This document shows positions 21,371 through 24,917 of a DNA stretch of 24,917 bases, piece by piece (positions within the stretch are counted from its first letter, which is position 1; every line of letters starts with the position of its first letter). Under the pieces are notes generated by a model. That model was not told where the DNA came from. It did no database searches and worked only from the letters and a program-made list of their open reading frames with translations. Location of the stretch: contig MNCI01002011.1 of NCBI GenBank assembly GCA_015680685.1, forward strand, positions 159,118 to 184,034. Reading direction: 5' to 3'. The position numbers and the translations under genes were made by a program. The DNA comes from Gnetum montanum (taxonomy: Eukaryota > Streptophyta > Gnetopsida > Gnetales > Gnetaceae).

Positions 21371-23058
21371 GTTGACTAGCATCATACCACTTTGAATAGT
21401 CTAAAACTTGACTTGGGAATTCAAAATCTCATTCAACCTCACCCAATTGTAATTTCATCCTATTTCAACCATGTAAACATCAAATTCCTCTCAACTACAT
21501 GTTAGCTCTTTTGACCATTAGATGGATCAGTTTTTAAGTATAAGGAAGAACAAGTACTAGTTTTATGCTACCAAAAAATGATGCAAATTATATCTATTAG
21601 TTAATGGTAAAATGGTAATCATTTGGAAGTGTAAATTAGCTTTGGCTACTTGTTGTCAATTAAGGGCATTTTCATTTACCATTCTAAGGTAAATTGGAAA
21701 TTATTAAAAAGAAATTTGTTATGCACCGGTGAAATTTCAATCATTACATGCCTTAGTAAGAAATCATGATCTTCCATGGAAATCAAAAATAACATAAGAC
21801 TCTAAAAATTCTCACCAAAACTACCAATCATCATAGTTATATAGACAAGAAATTGATGTAATATCTACCACGTCACGCTACAACTGGGAGGTTTAGGTAG
21901 CCTAGCTATATGATGAACAAAAGGAAGACAAAAAAATTTGCATCAAAGAGGATGATTAAAACAAGGTATTCTACTTTAAAGGTTGAAAGATGAATTAACC
22001 TCGAAATCCAAAATGCAGTTACTATAATTCTTTCTACAATTATTGACTCCCATTGTTATCACAAAGATTAAAACATTGACGATAATAATTAAAGGAATTA
22101 GGCAACATCTACCTTTCTATAATAAGAATTGAATGAGCAGGTATGATAGAACATTATGGTAATGATGTGCCTGCAACTATCATTCAACTCTCATTCTTCC
22201 TCTATCATCAGTAGCATATGATACAAACTAATTCCTCTCCATGAAAGAAATTCATTGTTTCAAGCTACAAACCTAAGTACATCCACAACTACAATGCTAA
22301 TGCAACCCCAGACTTAGTCTCATCCTTAATTGTAGATGATCTTTGATGTAGTTCCTCCTAGGGTTTTAACTATCATAAGGAAGTAGCAACTTCAAGGGTA
22401 GCAGATGCAGATGCATTGGACGATATGGTGGCATAGTCGACACAGTTGATGGCAAAACGCATGTAGGGAGTTCGTTGTTGCTCAATGGGAAGTGTTGCAG
22501 AAAAATGCTACAAACATTGATGCATAGTAGCATCACCGACAGTAGTAGCATTAATGGCATCAAAACAAGAACTCCACCAACATTTCCATCATCACCCCCC
22601 TCAACCAAGATGACACCCATGATGACGAAGAGGTGCAACACAACGAATGATGAACCCTATTCCTTGCAACACATGGAAAACAATAAACCTTTGCCCTTGT
22701 GTTCTCATAACCAATTGGAGGGAATCACATTTCATTTTGAAATTAAAATTTTAGGTTGGGGCATAATAAAAAAACCATATAGATTATTATAAATTCAAAT
22801 AAAAGTAATAAATGTGTACATGGGAAAGTTATGATTTAGAAAAGGGGATATAGATCTTTATTTTTTAATTATTTATTAGATTTCCCATGAAAGTTGTATA
22901 CAAGCACAACTAAACCTCCTAAATGTTTGCATTTGACATGACACTTGCCAACTATGGCATGTATTTTTGTAATTTTTGTAACTTCCTATAGTAACTTCCA
23001 TGATATTTCTTATCAATAAAACCATTGGCAACCATAGCTTAAAATTTTAATAGCTTCC
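21371..23058. other. Stretch without a supported gene, up to the young LTR
   Basis: Open frames at 22366-22792 exist on both strands but overlap, are short (91 and 105 codons) and are driven by Met/Thr/Ser- or Leu/Val-rich composition; no family is recognised. The rest is AT-rich. The young LTR begins at 23059; the bases just before it (for example TTCC at 23055-23058) would be part of the target-site duplication, but the partner copy lies outside the window. Confidence 0.4.
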
Positions 23059-23083
23059 TGATGAGACGCGGTTTACACTAGGC

Positions 23084-23160
23084 CGCGATATCGCGTACGC
23101 GATATCGCGACCGACGCGATATCGCATCTTCGCCTGCGATATCGCGTACGCGATATCACG
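23084..23160. promoter_or_regulatory. Array of five CGCGATATCGCG palindromes in U3
   Basis: Copies at 23084-23095, 23098-23109, 23115-23126 (last base A), 23135-23146 (first base T) and 23149-23160 (one change, CA for CG). The first two and the last two are joined by TA, making near-perfect 26-base palindromes, with a single copy between. The array ends 16 bases before the TATA box, the place expected for enhancer or repressor binding sites. The binding protein is unknown. Every copy is rich in CG and so open to methylation control. Confidence 0.8.
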
Positions 23161-23164
23161 TCGC

Positions 23165-23192
23165 GCCGCCATTTCTATAAATAAGAGGCGGC
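23165..23192 (+). promoter_or_regulatory. TATA box flanked by a GCCGCC / GGCGGC inverted repeat
   Basis: TATAAATA at 23176-23183 is a good plant TATA box. It is enclosed by GCCGCC (23165-23170) and GGCGGC (23187-23192), which could pair or form a dyad site. Transcription would start about 25-35 bases downstream, near 23205-23215, marking the start of R. Confidence 0.75.
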
Positions 23193-23304
23193 ACTCCCCT
23201 TTTTCCCCAATCCTGGCTAGTGTAACGAAGCTCTGGCAGATTGATCACTCCAGAGTTAGAATTTTTCCCCATGTGCCCGCAGTAGGAGTCCTAGAGTGAA
23301 TGGC

Positions 23305-23357
23305 TCTTTATTCGAGCAGCTTGTAACCTGAACCCAAGTTGTGTACGGCAATAAAGA
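23305..23357 (+). ncRNA. Structured RNA module, unit 0 (contains the poly(A) signal)
   Basis: Helix P2 TCTTTATT (23305-23312) with AATAAAGA (23350-23357), 8 pairs; loop strand CGAG (23313-23316); helix P3 CAGCTTG (23317-23323) with CAAGTTG (23335-23341), 7 pairs with one G-U; loop strand TGTACGGC (23342-23349). The loop strands are identical to those of units 1-3 although P2 and P3 are unrelated in sequence. The 3' strand of P2 is the AATAAA poly(A) signal. The outer loop and outer helix of the other units are not recognised here. Confidence 0.75.
23350..23355 (+). terminator. Poly(A) signal AATAAA of the LTR
   Basis: The only AATAAA in the LTR in a suitable place, about 140 bases after the expected start site. 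It would define the R-U5 border some 15-30 bases downstream. It lies wholly inside the 3' strand of helix P2 of unit 0, so folding could hide it. Confidence 0.65.
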
Positions 23358-23420
23358 CGAACTTGATTGGATAAACCTTGCAGTACATGGTTTTATTGCT
23401 TTCTGTCCTGCTTTCCTAGT

Positions 23421-23492
23421 GCGTTCAAGTACGACTTGATTACGAGCGTCTACGGACGTGTACGGCTAGTCAAGGAATCGGCTGCTTGACGC
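23421..23492 (+). ncRNA. Structured RNA module, unit 1
   Basis: Outer helix P1 GCGTTCAAG (23421-23429) with CTTGACGC (23485-23492), one bulge; outer loop TACGA (23430-23434) against GAATCGGCTG (23475-23484); helix P2 CTTGATTA (23435-23442) with TAGTCAAG (23467-23474), 8 pairs with one G-U; inner loop CGAG (23443-23446) against TGTACGGC (23459-23466); helix P3 CGTC / GACG (23447-23450 / 23455-23458) closed by a TACG tetraloop. C(UACG)G is a member of the very stable UNCG tetraloops. Confidence 0.8.
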
Positions 23493-23495
23493 AAT

Positions 23496-23620
23496 GCATG
23501 AGTACGACTCAATTACGAGCATTGGACGCTTGGTAACCCAGTAGCGTATTCCAGGATTCTGCGCTTGGTAACTCCCAGGTCTAATGTGTACGGCTAGTTG
23601 AGGAATCGGCTGCTCATTGC
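23496..23620 (+). ncRNA. Structured RNA module, unit 2 (long P3 loop)
   Basis: P1 GCATGAG (23496-23502) with CTCATTGC (23613-23620), one bulge; outer loop TACGA (23503-23507) against GAATCGGCTG (23603-23612); P2 CTCAATTA (23508-23515) with TAGTTGAG (23595-23602), 8 pairs with the same G-U position as unit 1; inner loop CGAG (23516-23519) against TGTACGGC (23587-23594); P3 CATTGGAC (23520-23527) with GTCTAATG (23579-23586), 8 pairs with one G-U. In place of the tetraloop there is a 51-base insertion with two copies of GCTTGGTAAC. Confidence 0.8.
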
Positions 23621-23630
23621 TAGGCTAGAT

Positions 23631-23707
23631 CGTGTGATAAGTACGACTTAGTTTCGAGCACCTACGGGTGTGTACGGCTAGCTAAGGAATCGGCTGCTTA
23701 TCACACG
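23631..23707 (+). ncRNA. Structured RNA module, unit 3
   Basis: P1 CGTGTGATAAG (23631-23641) with CTTATCACACG (23697-23707), 11 perfect pairs; outer loop TACGA (23642-23646) against GAATCGGCTG (23687-23696); P2 CTTAGTT (23647-23653) with AGCTAAG (23680-23686), 7 pairs with one G-U; inner loop CGAG (23655-23658) against TGTACGGC (23671-23678); P3 CACC / GGTG (23659-23662 / 23667-23670) closed by a TACG tetraloop. Loops are identical to those of units 1 and 2 while every helix differs. Confidence 0.82.
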
Positions 23708-23711
23708 TAGG

Positions 23712-23856
23712 CTAAATAGGTGCCTTAGTATGACCACTTCGAGCACTTGCGTTACGTGCGGCGATCCCAGTAATGACTAGCGTTTGGTAAGCCACAGTTG
23801 CATAGTTCAGGGTGTGTCCGGCAAGTGGGATCGGATGCTGATGCTAGTTAATTTAG
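23712..23856 (+). ncRNA. Structured RNA module, unit 4 (more diverged, long P3 loop)
   Basis: Outer loop strand TATGA (23729-23733); P2 CCACTT (23734-23739) with AAGTGG (23823-23828), 6 perfect pairs; inner loop CGAG (23740-23743) against TGTCCGGC (23815-23822, one change); P3 CACTTG (23744-23749) with CAGGGTG (23808-23814), with a bulge and a G-U pair; then GATCGGATGC on the outer 3' side. The long P3 insertion shares CCCAGTA and GCG.TTGGTAA with unit 2. A possible closing helix is CTAAAT (23712-23717) with ATTTAG (23851-23856); this part is uncertain. Confidence 0.65.
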
Positions 23857-24071
23857 ACTTAGATCTTAGTTAGAGTTAGCTTAGTTTTCTCAACCCTTTC
23901 TCCTGGTAGCATAGAAGATAAGCCAAACATACAAAAAAAATCACATACCTCAGACTTGCTTAACCATACACCGTGACACAGACAAGCAAGCCTGGGAAGA
24001 CAACGAACGATTAACCCCAAGTGTTTCTTGTGGCATTAAGGCATTTAGTCTGCGGAGTTCGACCGGATCGC

Positions 24072-24081
24072 GCGTGCACGC
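24072..24081. promoter_or_regulatory. Self-complementary GCGTGCACGC in U5, near the primer site
   Basis: A perfect 10-base palindrome about 45 bases before the primer site. In genomic RNA two copies could pair; a GUGCAC palindrome is one form of the HIV-1 dimerisation loop. Function here is only a suggestion. Confidence 0.3.
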
Positions 24082-24126
24082 TCGTATTCGTATGGTGGAG
24101 TGTAGGGGTACCTCGCCACTCATCAT

Positions 24127-24144
24127 TGGCGCCGTTGCCGGGGA
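24127..24144 (+). promoter_or_regulatory. Primer binding site, tRNA-Asp(GTC)
   Basis: TGGCGCCGTTGCCGGGGA is an 18-base perfect complement to the 3' end of plant tRNA-Asp including CCA (...TCCCCGGCAACGGCGCCA). It lies one base after the LTR end, the standard layout. This primer is used by Athila and several other plant OTA gypsy elements. Confidence 0.93.
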
Positions 24145-24271
24145 CTAAGTGTTTTTTCGCCAACTTAACATACGGGATATCACTCACGTCGTTGTGAGCT
24201 TAAAACGAACCTTAGGGTTAATCAGTTAATCAAGAACAATAACTAACGGTGAAATTAGCACACCAATAAAA
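24145..24271 (+). other. Internal leader of the young element
   Basis: A 127-base stretch between primer site and the gag start codon. I see no frame or strong structure in it. It probably holds packaging signals, which cannot be identified from sequence alone. Confidence 0.4.
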
Positions 24272-24917
24272 ATGGCTTCTTCTCAAGAAATCAACTCACC
24301 TAAGGACAATACAGGAGAAAGTCAGCATCATACACATACCAAAATCAACCATGTCCTCAACAGGCTAAGGTCACATATACTCATCCCGATGAGTATGTGC
24401 CAGATTTTACCTTTGTTTTCCATCAAGATGAGCAACTGCGGTGGAGAGACATGCAAGGTAACATCGTGTTACCCCCAGATCGCTCTGCTTCTAACATGCT
24501 TTTCCGTGCCTTGGTACAGTATGGCATGCAAGAGCTGATTACTGAATACGTTGCGGATGATTACACTCTGAGGGATTATCAACCCACAAAAGCCCAACGT
24601 ATTCGGGATGCAAGGCAGGAGAGCCAACATTCACTTCTGAAGGGCAAGGTTACCCACGTCATTAGTGAAATAGGAGACGAGGAACCCCTCACAACGGGTT
24701 TCTTAGAAAATGATGTTCCTCCTCCTCACTCTGGTGAAGAGGTTAGGCATCAGGGCCTTAGATCAACGATACATATTCCAGGCTCTGATCCCCGTGAGCA
24801 CAAGCTGTTCACGACAGGAACAATCACTCACACTAATGACAGAAATGCAGATCGTCACGACGATCGGGGCCGAAGCAGCCGAAGAGAAGGCAAGAAACAT
24901 CACCATGGTGATGGATC
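24272..24917 (+). pseudogene. gag: gag of the young retrotransposon, 5' part, apparent frameshift
   Basis: ATG at 24272 has a good plant context (AAAATGGCTTC) and lies 127 bases after the primer site, as expected for gag. It begins MASSQEINSPKDNTGESQHH. This frame runs to 24538 but after about 24350 reads poorly. A second frame, open from 24304 to the window end with no stop in 204 codons, reads well: HPDEYVPDFTFVFHQDEQLR, SASNMLFRALVQYGMQELIT, then a hydrophilic Arg/His-rich part (DDRGRSSRREGKKHHHG). A one-base deletion near 24330-24365, for example in CCAAAATC, would explain the switch. I cannot match the protein to a specific family; gag N-termini evolve fast. The gene continues beyond the window. 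A sequencing error at this one site would make the gene intact. Confidence 0.7.

Larger units (their letters stand above)
23059..24125 (+). repeat. 5' LTR of a young Ty3/gypsy (Athila/Tat-type) retrotransposon
   Basis: A 1067-bp long terminal repeat. It starts TGATGAG (23059-23065) and ends CTCATCA (24119-24125), a perfect 7-base terminal inverted repeat with the canonical TG...CA ends, and is followed after one base by a primer binding site. It contains, in order, a palindrome array (23084-23160), a TATA box (23176), the poly(A) signal AATAAA (23350) and a repeated RNA-structure array (23305-23856). CG dinucleotides are about ten times denser in its first 300 bases than in bases 1-300 of the window, so it is a recent insertion that has not yet decayed. 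The matching 3' LTR is beyond the window. Confidence 0.9.

Noticed and set aside
22366-22792. Overlapping open frames on both strands (91 and 105 codons).
   Set aside because: They overlap each other, are compositionally biased, have no recognisable motif and lie in DNA with no promoter or splice evidence.
23058-23065. CTGATGAG at the LTR start, which equals a hammerhead ribozyme core box.
   Set aside because: No matching GAAA box with a helix II or III was found nearby, and the bases are explained by the LTR terminal inverted repeat TGATGAG / CTCATCA.
24330-24365. A programmed -1 frameshift in gag.
   Set aside because: No canonical X XXY YYZ slippery heptamer in the right phase was found, and programmed shifts near a gag N-terminus would be unusual; a one-base deletion or error is simpler.
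1-24917. tRNA, rRNA or CRISPR-like features.
   Set aside because: No cloverleaf-like gene, rRNA core sequence or regular short repeat-spacer array was seen; the tRNA-Asp match at 24127 is a primer site, only 18 bases long.

Overview
The window looks like plant nuclear DNA from a large, transposon-filled genome. It holds decayed Ty3/gypsy elements of the Athila/Tat (OTA) type, a LINE remnant, intron-bearing pseudogenes and a tRNA-Asp primer binding site, and no intact host gene. A gymnosperm is plausible but cannot be proved from the sequence. Most of the window is AT-rich, poor in CG and full of stop codons. The last 1.9 kb is different: it is CG-rich and much better preserved.

Layout, left to right. 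Bases 1-1126 are decayed repeat and linker DNA. Bases 1127-4566 are a broken + strand pol with reverse transcriptase, RNase H, a second archaeal-type RNase H and integrase. The two RNase H domains point to the Tat lineage. Bases 5758-5840 hold an LTR-end-like block that recurs at 9351-9430. Bases 5857-6170 are a decayed, unrecognised + strand frame. A - strand LINE remnant with RT motifs lies at about 6858-7690 and is bracketed by 87-bp direct repeats. Bases 8100-9440 look like a decayed 5' LTR, followed by a leader and a + strand gag-protease pseudogene (about 10380-13797) with no pol behind it.

The - strand then carries two multi-exon pseudogenes with visible splice sites. One (17268 down to 14504) is an unrecognised protein with a coiled-coil-like C-terminal part. 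The other (19733 down to 17468) is an FCP1/NIF-type HAD phosphatase homologue that has lost its catalytic aspartates. Bases 20325-21370 form a diverged tandem array with a period of about 195 bp and a palindromic core.

The most interesting part is a young LTR retrotransposon that starts at 23059 and runs off the window. Its 1067-bp LTR (TGATGAG...CTCATCA) is followed one base later by an 18-nt tRNA-Asp primer site and then the start of gag. U3 has five copies of the palindrome CGCGATATCGCG just upstream of the TATA box. The predicted transcribed part (R-U5) has five copies of a structured RNA module: a helix P2, an asymmetric internal loop CGAG / TGTACGGC, and a helix P3. In units 1-3 a further conserved loop and an outer helix P1 enclose this. 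The loops are nearly invariant while the helices change sequence on both sides and keep pairing, which is internal covariation. The 5'-most copy pairs the AATAAA poly(A) signal into a helix. I do not recognise this RNA as a known class; it is the best candidate here for an undescribed system.
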